64,000 nucleotides of DNA from Chlorocebus sabaeus (GCF_047675955.1 NC_132928.1:47176889-47240888); one strand, 5' to 3'; counted from the stretch's first letter, positions 51,810 to 63,677 are shown. The notes: generated from the sequence alone by a model not told the origin. A program made the numbers and translations.

Positions 51810-52036
51810 GTCAGCTTGGGCAACATGGTGAGACCTCATCTCTATTAAAAAAAAAATTAGCTGGGTATAGTGGTGCTTGCCTGTAGTCCCAGCTACTTGG
51901 GGGGCAGAGGCAGGAGGATCACTTGAGCCCAGGAAGTTGAGATTGCAGTGAGCCATGTTTGTACCACTGCACTCCAGTCTGGGTGATAGAACAAAACTCC
52001 ATATCAAAACAAACAAACAAGCGACAAAAAAAATCC
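51810..52036 (+). mobile_element. 5'-truncated Alu inside L1
   Basis: Begins mid-element (cttgggcaacatggtgagac), A-rich linker, right monomer to tccatatcaaaacaaacaaa. Confidence 0.92.
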
Positions 52037-52778
52037 TCTAAGCAAATATATTCAATAAAAAACAAAACAAGCCAGACAGAAAAGACTGGAATAAATAACC
52101 CTTTAATGCAAAGACACATATGTAGACCCACAAGAAACAAGAGCAAACAGAGAACCACAATCTTCCTTTCCCAGGACCAAAACAAGGAACCTGAAAATAA
52201 CACTAAGGAGATGGTGATATGTGAGCTCTCTGACCAAGAATTCAAAATAGCAGTTTTAAGAAAACTCAGTGATCTCCAAGATAACACAGAAAAACAATTC
52301 AGAAATCCATTGAAGAAATTTAACAAATAAGTTGAAATAATAAAAAAACTAAACAGAAATCTTGGAACTTAGAAATACATTTGCTGAACTGAAAAATTCA
52401 TTAGAGGCTCTCAAAGCAAAATGGATCAAGGAGAGGAAAGAACCAGTGAGTCTGAAGACAGTCTATTTTAAATACACAGTCAGAGGAGAAAAAAGAAGAA
52501 AAAATATAAAAATCAACAAAGTTTGCCTACAAGATATAGAAAGTAATTTCAAAAGAGAAAATTGAATTACTGGTGTTTGAGAAGGACTTGAGCAAGAGCA
52601 AGGGATAGAAGATTTATTTAAAAAACAATAATAATTGAAAACTTTGCAAAACTTGAGAAAGAGATAAATATCCAGGTACAGGAAGGTCAGAGAACACCAA
52701 ACAGATTTGACCCAAATAAGACTACCCCAAGGACTATAATAATCAAACACCTAAAAGTCAAGGACAGAGAGAAAAATA

Positions 52779-52817
<39 letters not shown>

Positions 52818-52820
52818 ATA
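52779..52820. repeat. (AAAT)n microsatellite
   Basis: About ten aaat units inside the L1 ORF1-linker region. Confidence 0.95.
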
Positions 52821-53780
52821 CCAGAAATAGAAAAGAGGCAAATAGCATATAAGAGACCTCCAGTTCATCTAGTAACAGACTTCTCAATAGAAATCATACA
52901 GACCAGCAGGAAGTTGAACAAGATTTTCAAAGTGCTGAAAGAAAAACACTGCCATGCAAGAATATTGTATCCGGAAAAGTTACCCTTCAACTATAAAGGA
53001 GAGGTAAAGTCTTCCCTAGACAAACAAAAGCTGAAAGAATTCACTAACACTAGACTCGTTTTACAAGAAGCACTAAAGGGAATTCTTTGATCTGAAAGAA
53101 AAAACACTAACATGAAAAGAAAACTTAAAAAAGCAAACAAATGAAAAAACATTTGAAGGTATGAAACGCACTGATAAAATTAAGTACACAGACAAACCCA
53201 GAATACTTTAATACTATAATTGTGGTGTTCAACCCACTCATAACTTAGTATGAACCCAAAAGGCAAAACTATCAAAAATGATAACAGCTACAGAAACTGT
53301 TAAAACATTAGTAATAAGTAAATTAAGATAACTGAAGTCAAACTGTGGTAGGGATGGAGTTAAAGTGTAAAAGCTTTAAAAAAATATTTTCCTTGTTTTT
53401 ATTCTTTATGATCTAAGATAGATTAACTTCTTTATAAAATAACATATCTATAAGATGTTTTTTGCAAGCCTTATGGTAACCACAATGCAAAAATCTATAA
53501 TACATTCACTAAAAATCAAATGCAACAAATTAAAACATACTACAAGAGAAAATCACTTCACCACAAAGAAAGACAGTAAGCAAGGAAAAAAGGAAGAAAG
53601 GAGTTGTAAAACAACCAGAAAAATAAGCAACAAAACGGCAGTAGTAAGTCCTTACTTATTGATAACACTGAATGTAAATGAGCTTAATCCTGCAATTAAA
53701 AGGTAGAGAGTGGCTAAACGGATAAAGAAACAAGACCCAACTATATGCTACCTGCAAGAAATTCACTTCACCCATACAGA

Positions 53781-53930
53781 TGATATGGACAGGAGACAGA
53801 GATGGGAAATACTGGGTAGAAAAGGGCAGTTCCCTGGCAAAGGGCCCACTCCCAAGCCTGGAAACCCACGACCCTAAATGGGAACAGGCATTTCTGGTTT
53901 TGTGCCCAAATGTTGCCTTCTGGCCTGCCA
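53781..53930 (+). repeat. Truncated 5' LTR of the ERV
   Basis: tgatatggacaggagacaga to tgccttctggcctgccacc matches the first ~150 bp of the 3' LTR at 57063. The match then stops, so the downstream part including the promoter and R/U5 is missing. Confidence 0.85.
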
Positions 53931-55229
53931 CCTCTCTCTTTCCTGTGGGTAAAGGAACATTGGCTGTTTCCCTTCACGGAGGTCTAGCCATCGCATAGGA
54001 CTGAAGTGAATCCCTAGGGCAACAAAGGCATCATTTGTTGCTGGAAGACCCCAAGACTGAACTCCATCAGCCAAGATACCTGGACTTTGCTGTGCTATCT
54101 CTTCTTTCACGGTTTGAAATGGCTCCTATCTCTTCTTTTATAATGTTAAGGATTTTACTACAGACTGTGGCAATGACATTAAATAGAATGAGCATTTGGC
54201 CCAGCCATCAGAGGTGCAATTCAGAACGATGTGGTTTCTGTTTGGTGCGACCCTGAAGCCCAACCCATGGCCACAGGGTCCCACGCACAGTGGCTCCTCT
54301 CCTTATCCCCTCCCCTTCTGGCTAGGGCACCTGGGCGAGTCTGCAGCATGTGCCAGCTGCGCCCAATGGCCACGGGCGCGGGGTTGGGGGGGGGGGTAGA
54401 AAAAAACCACGGCTGCCGCTAGGACCCTGCATAGGCAGCTGGCCAGTGCCTCCTGTTTGCCGTGCCAGCAGAGCCATTCCCCCCATGGCTGAAGGATCCT
54501 CACTGGTCTAAACTGGGGGAAAGATACAATAATTAAAGGAACCCATTTGCTCAAAGCAAGAGGTTCTCCCTCCACCCCCTCTGTCTCTCTCTCTGTCTCT
54601 CTTTTCCTTTTTTTTTTAGTACTTTAAACTGTTTTCTTTTCTTTTCTTTCCTTCCCCCATGCACTCTGCTTATGATAGGGAGCAGCAACCCCTGTTGACT
54701 GATAACTGCAAATCCACCAGGGCCCATTTGAGACTTAATCTAAACAGATCCATGCAGCCTCTGAAATACTTTTTTTGTCCCAAACTCGATTCCAGGCTCC
54801 AGGTTGCGGCCCTAGAAAGGAAAACCAGATCTGAGGGATTCAAAGCCAGGCAGCAGGCACAATGTAAATGGGCAAGACCAATTCCTGCCGACTAAATCCC
54901 TGCTTCATGAAAGGAGGCCATGCTCCATGGCATAGATAAGGCCCAGGGAACCCAAAGTTGCCAACAGTAGTGGGATGGAGACATAAGTGAATGCAGACAA
55001 TTCCTATTCTCTAGGCCCTCCCTGCTTCATGGATGCAGGCGGCAGTGACGCCCATGGGTGGCGCCTGCCATGGTTACTGGGACTCAGTGACACCCATGGG
55101 TGGCACCTGCCGTGGTTACTGGGACTCGGGGACGAAAAGATGGAAGAGAAAGGAGGACTGTCTGTTTTCTCTCTCCCTCACATCCTGAGTTTTCACTGAA
55201 AGAAGGAAAGGAAATGAGGAACACTTCTA
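53931..55229 (+). other. ERV leader/internal sequence before gag
   Basis: Not matched to a known domain. It includes an 11-G run (54386-54396), a (CT)-rich tract (54577-54602) and a 42-bp tandem duplication (55043-55126). I could not place a primer-binding site next to the truncated LTR. Confidence 0.5.
55043..55126. repeat. 42-bp tandem duplication in ERV leader
   Basis: Units 55043-55084 and 55085-55126 differ at only three positions (g/a in cagtgac[g/a]cccatggg, g/a in ggc[g/a]cctgcc, a/g in tgcc[a/g]tggtt). Confidence 0.95.
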
Positions 55230-56291
55230 TTTTCCTGTCTTTCAAAATGGACAACCTGCTCTCTTCACCACCCCCAGCTTATACTCCTCTGGAGTGTATC
55301 CTGAACCTCTGGGACTGCTTTGACCCTCAGAATCTGGAGGAAAAAATGCCTCATATCCCTCTGCACAAAAGTTTGGCCAAATTATGAAGGATTGGCTTAG
55401 TCTCAGGAAGGAACCATTCATTTCGACACCATCTGGCGATTAGACCTTTTCTGTAGAAAAGGTCCTATCCTCCTTCAGTCTCATGCTTGCCCCCTCCTAG
55501 AAGTCCTCCCTGTAGACCCCCAGTCTCACTCTTGCCCTCCAGCAGATGCCTGGTGAATTTGGTTTTAATAAGGTCCAAGTCCCCTTCTCTCTACAGGACT
55601 TGAAGCAAATTAAGGGAGATCTTAGCAGGTTTCCAGATAACCCCGACAGATATATAGAGGCTTTCCAGAATTTAACCCAAATATTTGCACTCTCCTGGAG
55701 AGACGTGATGTTACTTTTGAATGGACCCTGAAGAACACTGAGAAGCAGGCCACTCTACAAGCGGCAGAGAGATTTGGGGATGAGCTTTTTATCACATATA
55801 GCATCAGGGAAGGGGGCAAACTTCATCCAACTGGAAGAGAAGAAGTACAAGTGAATGACCCTAAATGGGATCCCAGTGACGAGATGGGAGACTGGAAGAG
55901 GAGACTTTCAGGTATGCATAATGGAAGGCTTATGTAGGACGAGGACCAAGCCTCTCAATTACAGCAAGCTATCCATGATACACCAGGGATTTAATGAAAA
56001 TCCCACTGCAGGCTGGGCATGGTAACTCACGCCTGTAATCCCAGCACTTTGGGAGGCCAAGGTGGGTGGATCACCTGAGGTCAGGAGTTCAAGACCAGAC
56101 TGGCTAACATGGTAAAACACCATCTCTACAAAAATACAAAAATTAGCCGGGCATGATGGCAGGTGCCTGTAATCCCAGCTACTCAGGAGGCTGAGGCAGG
56201 AGAATCATTTGAACCCAGGAGGTGAAGGTTGCAGTGAGCCAAGATCACGCCATTGCATTCTCATCTGAGCAAGAGAGCGAGAATCTGTCTC

Positions 56292-56323
<32 letters not shown>

Positions 56324-56700
56324 AGAGAGAGAGAAAAGAAAATCCCATTGCTTTCTTAGAGAGGCTAAGAAGGGCCTTGGTAAAGTACACCTCTCTATCT
56401 CCTGATTCTGTCAAGTGACAGCTAACCCCAAAGGATAAATTTATTATTCAGGCAGCCCCTGATACAAGGAAGAAGTTGCAGAAACGGGTCCTGGGATCAG
56501 ATAGTACTTTGGAGAACCTCCTGGAAGTGGCTGCCTTAGTCTTTTACAATAGAGACAGGGAGACACAAGAAAGAGGCAGAAGCTTTAAGGGCCACCATGC
56601 AAGTCCGCAAACCCCAGAATTCCCAGAATGCATCTGTTAACTGCTACAGATGTGGCAAGAATAGTTATCTCTCTTCTAAAATATGACTGCTCCCGTACAA
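55230..56700 (+). pseudogene. Defective ERV1 gag remnant
   Basis: Pieces in several frames: a matrix-like start near 55234, a capsid-like stretch near 55590-55730 (DLKQIKGDL, YIEAFQNLTQIF, WRDVMLLL), and a zinc-knuckle trace near 56640-56685 in which the first two cysteines (C-Y-R-C) remain but the histidine position is Tyr and the frame stops soon after. Multiple stops and frameshifts plus an Alu at 56010 break it, so it is non-functional. Confidence 0.8.
56010..56337 (+). mobile_element. AluS-like inside the ERV gag remnant
   Basis: aggctgggcatggtaactca, both monomers, a 28-A tail and (GA)n. TSD gaaaatcccactgc (55996-56009) and gaaaatcccattgc (56338-56351). Confidence 0.96.
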
Positions 56701-57050
56701 GGTTTAATTTCTTTCACTAGGGTAAAACAGCTTCGGGTACAAGTTGTTAGTATATTTCACTTCTTACTTCTGTAGTCTTTGGCACTAGATTCTTTCCTTG
56801 TACAATACACATGTTTAACCCATGCATACTTAACCTTATAAAACTTGTTTTTTCTCTCTCACCTAGGCTATCAAACTCCAAATGGTCAGGCAACCAGAGC
56901 CTTGGATGATGGCTTCGTTTTTCCAGAGACCCTTAGATAGATCTGGGAGGAATCTGACTTCTGATTTCCCCAAAACAATGCCCCTGTCAGCAGGAAGTAG
57001 CTAAGATTGGTTATCATCCATATTCTAATGGCAGTTAGATGTGCCTCTTC

Positions 57051-57062
57051 AGAGGGGGAAAA
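57051..57062 (+). promoter_or_regulatory. ERV polypurine tract
   Basis: agagggggaaaa lies directly before the TG that opens the 3' LTR, the expected plus-strand primer site. It supports the placement of the LTR boundary. Confidence 0.8.
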
Positions 57063-57822
57063 TGATATGGACTGGAGATACGGAAATACTGGGCAGAAGA
57101 GGGCAGTTCCCTGGCAAAGGCCCTACCCCTAGGCCTGGAAACCTACATTGCTAAATGGGAACAGGCATTCCTGTTTTCGTACCCAAATGTTGCCTTTTGG
57201 CCTGCCATGCCCCACCCCCGTCCTGCGCCCATATAAACCCCAAACCCCAGGCTCCATGGGCAGATAAACAGAAGAGCAGAGGAGCAGAAGAGTGGCACAG
57301 CAGAGAAGGAGAGGAGAGAAGGAGCATCAGAATGTTGAGAGGAGTTCAGCTGGGGACAGTCAGAAGATCAGCCATGGGGTAGCCAAACTCCAGGGGAAGA
57401 TCATCTCCCCACTCCATCCCTTTTTCACCTCCACCTCCATTCTGCTGAGAGTCATCTCCATCATGCACCATCCTTCAAATCTGTGTGTGCCCTGATTCTT
57501 GCCGGACACCAGACAAGAACCCAGGTACAAAGAGGGCACTGAGCTGGTTAACACTTAAGCTGTCTCTGGACGGTAGAGCTAAAACGGCACTGTGGCACAC
57601 CCACTGGGGCTCTGATAATTGCAGGAACCCACCTGTCAAAGCTACTGTGGGGCTGGAGCCCAGAAGTGCTCGCCCTGGCTCCTGCACCTGCCTGTCTGCA
57701 TACCCCTCCTTCTGTAAGGGGTTTGAGCATGCAGCAGCCGAACAGATGAGCCACACCCCTGTTGCACGTTCTGCAGTGGGGCCGGTGGGGGGGGGGGGTC
57801 AGGGAACTCTCCCATTTCACAT
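57063..57822 (+). repeat. 3' LTR of the ERV (about 760 bp)
   Basis: Starts tgatatggactggagatacg. It has a TATA-like catataaaccccaaac near 57230, a repeated agcagaggagcagaag purine stretch, a 12-G run (57787-57798), and ends cccatttcacat before the atacaga repeat. The LTR promoter might act within the RGS22 intron, antisense to the gene; untested. Confidence 0.83.
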
Positions 57823-58733
57823 ATACAGACTGAAAGTGGGGGATGGAAAAAGATATTCCATACAAGCAGAAATAAAGAGGTAAGAATAGCTATACTTACA
57901 TCAGATAAAATAGACAACAAATCAAAGACTATAAAAAGAGACAAAGAGAGTCACTATAGAGTAATAAAGAGGTCAACTTAGCAAGAGGATACAGCAATTA
58001 AATATCTATGTGCCTAACACCAAAGCATCAAAGTACTAATAGATGTAAAAGGAGAGAAAGACCGTAATACAATAATAGCAGTGTTAGAACTGATAAACAA
58101 ATCCAGTAAAGTTTCAGGATACAAAATCAACATACAAAAATTAGTAGCATTTGTATACACCAACAGTGAACAATCTGAAAAGTAAAAAGGAATCCCATTT
58201 ATAATAGCTACAAAAATATAAAATACATAGGAATCAATTTAACCAAAGAAATGAAAGATCTATACAAGAAAAATTACAAAATGCTGATGAAAGAAACAAA
58301 AAAGAAGATATACACAAATGAAAGGTTACTTCATGCTCATGGATTGGAAGAATTAATACTGTCGAAATGACAGTACTATCCAGAGTAATTTATAGATTCA
58401 TCCTATCGAAACACCAATCACATTCTTCAGAGAAATTTTTTTAATCCCACAATTTATATGAAATCACAGAAGACCCCCAAATAGCCAAAGCAATCCTAAG
58501 CAAAAAGGACAAAGCTAGAAGCATCATACTACCTGGTTTCAAAAGTTACTACAAAGCTACAGTAACCAAATCAGCACCATGGAAACAGATACATAGATCA
58601 ACGGGACAGAACACAGAGCCCAGATATAAATCCATGCCTTTATAGCCAACTCATCTTCAACAAATGTGCAAAGAAGATACAATGGGGAAATTACAGTCTC
58701 TTCATTAAATGGTGCTAAGAAAGCTATATAACT

Positions 58734-59052
58734 GGACAGGCACAGTGGCTCACACCTGTAATTCCAGCACTTAGGGAGGCCGAGGTGGGCAGATCACCTG
58801 AGGTCGGGAGTTTGAGACCAGCCTGACCAATATGGAGAAACCCCATCTCTACTAAAAACACAGAATTAGCTGGGCATGGTGGTGCATGCCTGTAATCCCA
58901 GCTACTTGGGAGACTGAGGCAGGAGAATCTCTTGAACCCAGGAGGCGGAGGTTGCGGTGAGCTGAGATTGCGCCACTGTGCTCCAGCCTGGGTAACAAGA
59001 GTGAAACTCTGTCTCAAAAATAAATAAATAAATAAATAAAAAATAAAAAAGA
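58734..59052 (+). mobile_element. AluS-like in L1
   Basis: ggacaggcacagtggctcac to an (AAAT)n tail. TSD aagaaagctatataact (58717-58733) and aagaaagctggataact (59053-59069). Confidence 0.96.
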
Positions 59053-59544
59053 AAGAAAGCTGGATAACTGTATGGAGAAGAATGAAACTAGACCTCTATC
59101 TCTCATTGTATACAAAAATCAAATAAAAATGTATTAAAGACAAAAATCTTCTAAGACCTGAAACATTGGGGAAATGCTCCAGGACATTCGTCTGGGCAAA
59201 GACTTTTTGTGTAAGACCTCAAAAGCACCAGCAACCAAAATAAAAATATGCAAATAGGATTACATCCTAAAATTTATTCACAGTAACAAAAACAATCATC
59301 AAAATAAACAGGCAACACATAGGCTGGGAGAAAATATTTGCAGACTACCCACCTGAAAAGGGATTCATAACCAGAATATATAAGAAGCTCAAACAACTCA
59401 ACAGCAAACCAAATAATCCAATTTAAAAATGGGCAAAAAATCTGAATAGACATTTCTCAAAAGAAACATGCAAATAGTCAACAGGTGTATGAAATAATGC
59501 TCGACATCACTGATCATCAGAGAAATGCAAATCAAGACTATGAC

Positions 59545-59882
59545 AGCCAGGCACAGTCGCTCACGCCTGTAATCCCAGCACTTTGGGAGGCCCAGGTGGG
59601 TGGATCACCTGAGGTCAGGAGTTCAAGACCTGCCTGACCAACATGGTGAAACCTCGTCTCTACTAAAAATACAAAATTAACTGGGTATGGTGGTGGGTGC
59701 CTATAATCCCAGCTACTTAGGAGGCTGAGGCAGGAGAATCACTTGAACCCGGGAGGCAGAGGTTGCAGTGAGCCAAAATCACACCATTGCACTCTAGCCT
59801 GGGCAACAAGAGCGGAAACTCCATCTCAACAACAACAACAACAACAACCACCACCAACATCAAAAATAACAACAGCAACAAA
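59545..59882 (+). mobile_element. AluS-like in L1 with (CAA)n tail
   Basis: gccaggcacagtcgctcacg to a long tail of caa, cca and aca units at 59828-59882. Host L1 sequence caagactatgaca before and caaaactacaatga after suggest a decayed TSD. Confidence 0.95.
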
Positions 59883-60137
59883 ACTACAATGAGATATGAT
59901 CTCATCCTAGTTAAAATGGCTTTTTATCAAAAAGACCGAGTAACAGATGCTGGTGAGATTGTGTAAAAAGGAAAACACCTGCACATTGTCGGTAGGAATG
60001 CAAATTAATACAGCCAGTAGGAAAACAGTATGGAGGTTTCTCGGAAAATTAAAAATAGAACTACCATATAACACAGCAATTCTACTACTGGGTATGTATT
60101 TTAAAGAAAGAAAATCAACATATCAAAAAAAACATCT

Positions 60138-60428
60138 GGGCCGGGCATGGTGGCTCACACTATCAGCACGTTGAGAGGCTGAAGTGGGTGGATTGTTTGA
60201 GCCCGGGAGTTCGAAATCAGCCTGGGCAACATGCCAAAACCCCATCTCTAAAACAATAAAATAATTAGCCGGGTGTGGTGGCATGTGCCTGTGGTCCCAA
60301 CTACCCGAGGAGGTTGAGGTGGAAGAATTGCTTGAGTCCAAGAGGTCAAGGCTGCCATGAGCCATGATTGCACCACTGTACTCCAGCCTGAGTGACAGAG
60401 AGACCCTGTCCCAAAAAAGAAAAAAGAA
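60138..60428 (+). mobile_element. AluJ/S-like in L1
   Basis: ggccgggcatggtggctcac, left-monomer gap after actatcagcacgttgag, right monomer, tail aaaaaagaaaaaagaa. The word atctg borders both sides. Confidence 0.94.
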
Positions 60429-60836
60429 ATCTGCACTCCAGTGTTCATTGTAGTACTATTCACAATAGCTAAGATATGAGATCAACCTAAGTAATCATCA
60501 AAAGATGAATGGATAAAGAAAACATGGTACATATACTCAATGGAATATTATCCAGCCACAAAAAAGAATGAAATCCTGTCTTTTGCAGCAACATGAATTA
60601 AACTGGAGGTCATTATGTTACGTGAAATAAGCCAAGCACAAAAAGACAAATATCACATGTTCTTACTCATATGTGGTAGTAAAAAAGGGATTTCACGAAG
60701 ACAAGGAGTATGATTGGTGATTACCGAGGCTGCAAAGATTAGGGGGAAGGAGGAAAGAAAGAAATTGATTAATGAGTATAAATATGTGGTTTGATAGAAG
60801 AAATGAGACCTAGTGTTAGAAAGACGAGCAAGGTGA

Positions 60837-61142
60837 GGCCAGGTGCGGTGGCTCGCACCTGTAATCCCAGCACTTTGGGTGGCCAAGGCAGTCAGATCAC
60901 CTGAGGTCGTGAGTTCGAGACCAGCCTGGCCAACATGGAGAAACCGTGTCTCTACTAAAAATACAAAATTAGCCGGGCATGGTGGCGCATGCCTGTAATC
61001 CCAGTACTAGGGATACTGAGGCAGGAGAATCGCTTGAACCCGGAAGGTGGAGTTTGCGGTGAGCCGAGATGGTGCCATTGCACTCCAGCCTGGGCAGCAA
61101 AAGTGAAACTCTGTCTCAAAAAAAAAAAAAAAAAAAAAAAAG
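60837..61142 (+). mobile_element. AluS-like in L1 3' end
   Basis: ggccaggtgcggtggctcgc, both monomers, 23-A tail. TSD agaaagacgagcaaggtga (60818-60836) and agaaagatgagcagggtga (61143-61161). Confidence 0.96.
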
Positions 61143-61387
61143 AGAAAGATGAGCAGGGTGAATATAGCAATATAGCTTACAACAATCTATTATATATTTC
61201 AAGCTAGCCAGAAGAGAAGAATGTTAATGGTTCCAGTGCAAAGAAAAACAAATATTTAGGGTGATGGATCTCCCAAGTATACTAATTTTATCTTTACAAA
61301 TTATGTGAATGTGTTTAATTGTCACATGTACCCTGAAACTATGTACATCTATTACAGCAGCGTTAAAAAAAAAACTTGAAATGGTAA

Positions 61388-62510
61388 GGTAGCGTTTTAA
61401 ACCCAATGTAGGAGTAATAATATCAAATGTAATTGGACTAAATATGCTTACTAAAAGGCAATTGTCAGATTGGATTTAAATGGAAACAAAAATATAAGAA
61501 ACAAGATTAGGCTTAAAAGGGGCTTAGCTTAAATATAAGAACAAAGGGATATTAAACAATAAAAAGATGGGAAAAAAGGTAATGACTCTTCAAATGGAGA
61601 CAAAGACTATAAAGCAGGAAGTGTTATTAGAGAAAAAGAATTATTCTAGCAGGGGTCTGTAATTCCAAATTTGCTTGCATCTAATAATGTAGACTCAAAT
61701 AAAGCAAAAATTGAAAGTACTAAAAAGATAAATGAAAAAAATCCAGAGTGGGAGATTAGTAATGTCTCTTCTAACTGATAGAAATGAAAACCAAAACTAT
61801 CAGTAAAAATATAGAAAATGTGAATGTGCTTAGCCAAATACACCTAACTAACATATACAGAATACTGCACTCAACATTACATGTATTATAGACATTTAAA
61901 TATAATGAGAGTATCACAAGTAACTTCATGTCAGTATATTTGAAATGTCAAATGAAATTGCCAAATTCATAAAATATACAACATACTAAAATGGCATAAA
62001 AAGAAACAGAAAATCTAAACAGTCCTATATATTTTGAAGAGATTAAATCTGTGATTAAATTGAGATTGAGATTGAGGCAAGGGTGTCTCAATGTAATGCC
62101 ACATCTATCTAAAAAAGTAATGGAAGACCTAGGAAGAGCAATAAGGTAATAAAGGAAAATCAAATATATAAATATCTTAAAAAATGAAACTCTTTATTCA
62201 CAGAGGACATAATTGTGTGTATCAAAGGAATTTGCAGATGAACTTGTAGAATTAGCTAATTCAGTACAGTTTTGAAACACTGGTCTATTACATAAAAATC
62301 AATTATATTTCTATATGCCAGACAAAGTTAAAAATAAAACTTTAAAAATTTATAAGTACATCAGAAAACATCATTTATAAGTGCATCAGAAAACATCAAA
62401 GGTCTAGAAATAAATATAATAGAAAATATATAATAATAAGTGGAAAACTATAAAAATTATTAGTTTTAAATAGAAATTAATGAATACATGAATAAATGGA
62501 GGAATATGCC
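61388..62510 (+). mobile_element. Old L1M element, part 2 (ORF2)
   Basis: taatatcaaatgtaattgga ctaaatatgc, ggcaattgtcagattggatt taaatgg, then tagctaattcagtacagttt and tatatttctatatgccagac follow old L1 ORF2 order. It continues the element that stops at 51121. Confidence 0.65.
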
Positions 62511-62529
62511 AAATCCATGGATTAAAAGA

Positions 62530-63630
62530 TATAGCAGGAAATGATGTCACAGAAAATAGCAAAGGAGGGAGCTCCCAGACTTCATCCCTCCACAAAAGCA
62601 ACTAAGGATATGACAAAAATGGTGAGAATCAGAGCTTTGGAGAATTCTTGAAGCTAGTCAAGAACTTATGACAACCAGGGAAAGTCTTGGTGAAGAAAGA
62701 TGAGGATGCATCATGGTAAAAGAAAGTGTGGCATTTTAAATTGTCCACATACCCCCCACCCCCAATCTCCACATCAGTGGTGGCCATGATGACAGCAGCC
62801 CATATTGTAATGCAGGTTGCTAGTGCCAGAAGGCAAAATATGAATCTTATTTTCAAAAAATTGTGGTTGTTTGTTTTGACCTAAAGTTATCTGGCTCCCT
62901 GAACAACTGACACAAGGACTAGCCTTTATTTTGCCATACTTGGAGTGTTTCCAAGGCTGGGGAGGCTTCCCAAGTGAAATGACTAAAAGAATTTAAGGAC
63001 ACAAGTACTGACCACCACAGCTTGGGCTTAGGGACAACAGTTGGGATAGCATTTGACAGACCAAAAAGCTGGGAAAAGATGAAGTTGGGGAAGGATACAT
63101 AGGGGGTAATAAGAGTTTTCAAAGCTTGTATGTATACCAGAGAATCAAGAAGTCCATATACATACCTAGAACTGGATGTATGCTCAGAAAAGGCATTAGA
63201 AGACCCAAAACTTTCACCTCTGGCTGAAATTTAGTTTCCAGGCAAGCGAGGAGTGAAGTCTAAAGAAGAGTTACATAAGTGGCCTAGCTAGCTACGTGTT
63301 GAAAGAGCATCCCAACACAAAGCCAATCTACAAAGACTGGTAATTTATTTTTTTCTTCTTTTGCTTTCTTTTTTGGCTCCAAGAATTTAAGGAAACTGTC
63401 AAAACACTATATGACCACAGGCTAACAGGACTAAGACTTCAGTGGCCGCATATGACAAAGAATACAGACTTTACAAAAATAGTTGAGAAAAGTCACTAAA
63501 TAAACACCACCAACCCCAAAGGCAGAACAACAAATCCTGGGGAGTTTCTAATTTCCTTGGGAGAATCTAATTTCCACAATTGCTACATTATGATATTAAA
63601 AAGTCCAGTCTTCAACCAAAAAACTATGAG

Positions 63631-63677
<47 letters not shown>

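Larger units (their letters stand above)
51122..53780 (+). mobile_element. Younger L1 (L1MA/L1PB type), part 1
   Basis: 5' UTR-like start (ccaaaatggcagcatggaag), ORF1 region (gagctctctgaccaagaatt, tttgacccaaataagactac) and linker up to aattcacttcacccatacag, where the provirus interrupts it. It is flanked by aaatagtaa here and aaatggtaa at 61379-61387, a 9-bp TSD with one change. Confidence 0.87.
53781..57822 (+). mobile_element. ERV1-type provirus, defective, inserted in L1
   Basis: Flanked by atacaga on both sides (53774-53780 and 57823-57829), and the interrupted L1 reads through. Order: truncated 5' LTR, about 1.2 kb leader, broken gag (55230-56700) with an Alu inside, about 350 bp of a 3' internal end, a polypurine tract, and a 3' LTR. 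I see no pol and only the extreme end of env, so most of the internal genome is gone. It cannot encode viral products. The LTR resembles the LTR10/HERV-I group from memory; low confidence. Confidence 0.85.
57823..61378 (+). mobile_element. Younger L1, part 2, with ORF2 deletion and 3' end
   Basis: Resumes agactgaaagtgggggatgg aaaaagatattccat and ends tgtaccctgaaactatgtac atc with a short A tail at 61365-61374. At about 58080 the sequence jumps from aatacaataatagcagtgtt to gataaacaaatccagtaaag. In the related L1 at 22139-27487 these anchors are about 1.7 kb apart, so the first reverse-transcriptase half of ORF2 is missing. Four Alus lie inside it. Confidence 0.87.

Noticed and set aside
51618..52326. 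Long minus-strand open frames (132 and 135 codons)
   Set aside because: They are antisense to an Alu and L1 and carry the usual antisense-Alu peptide (LECSGTNMAHCNL type).
54196..54422. CpG-island-like promoter near the G runs
   Set aside because: The GC-rich part is short, lies in the ERV leader, and has no adjacent exon.
57485..57883. 132-codon open frame in the ERV 3' LTR
   Set aside because: It lies within an LTR and runs into L1; no protein similarity recognised.
62629..62856. Minus frame beginning like a signal peptide (MKIRFIFCLLALATC)
   Set aside because: The region is L1M 5' UTR in the opposite orientation; the hydrophobic start is accidental.
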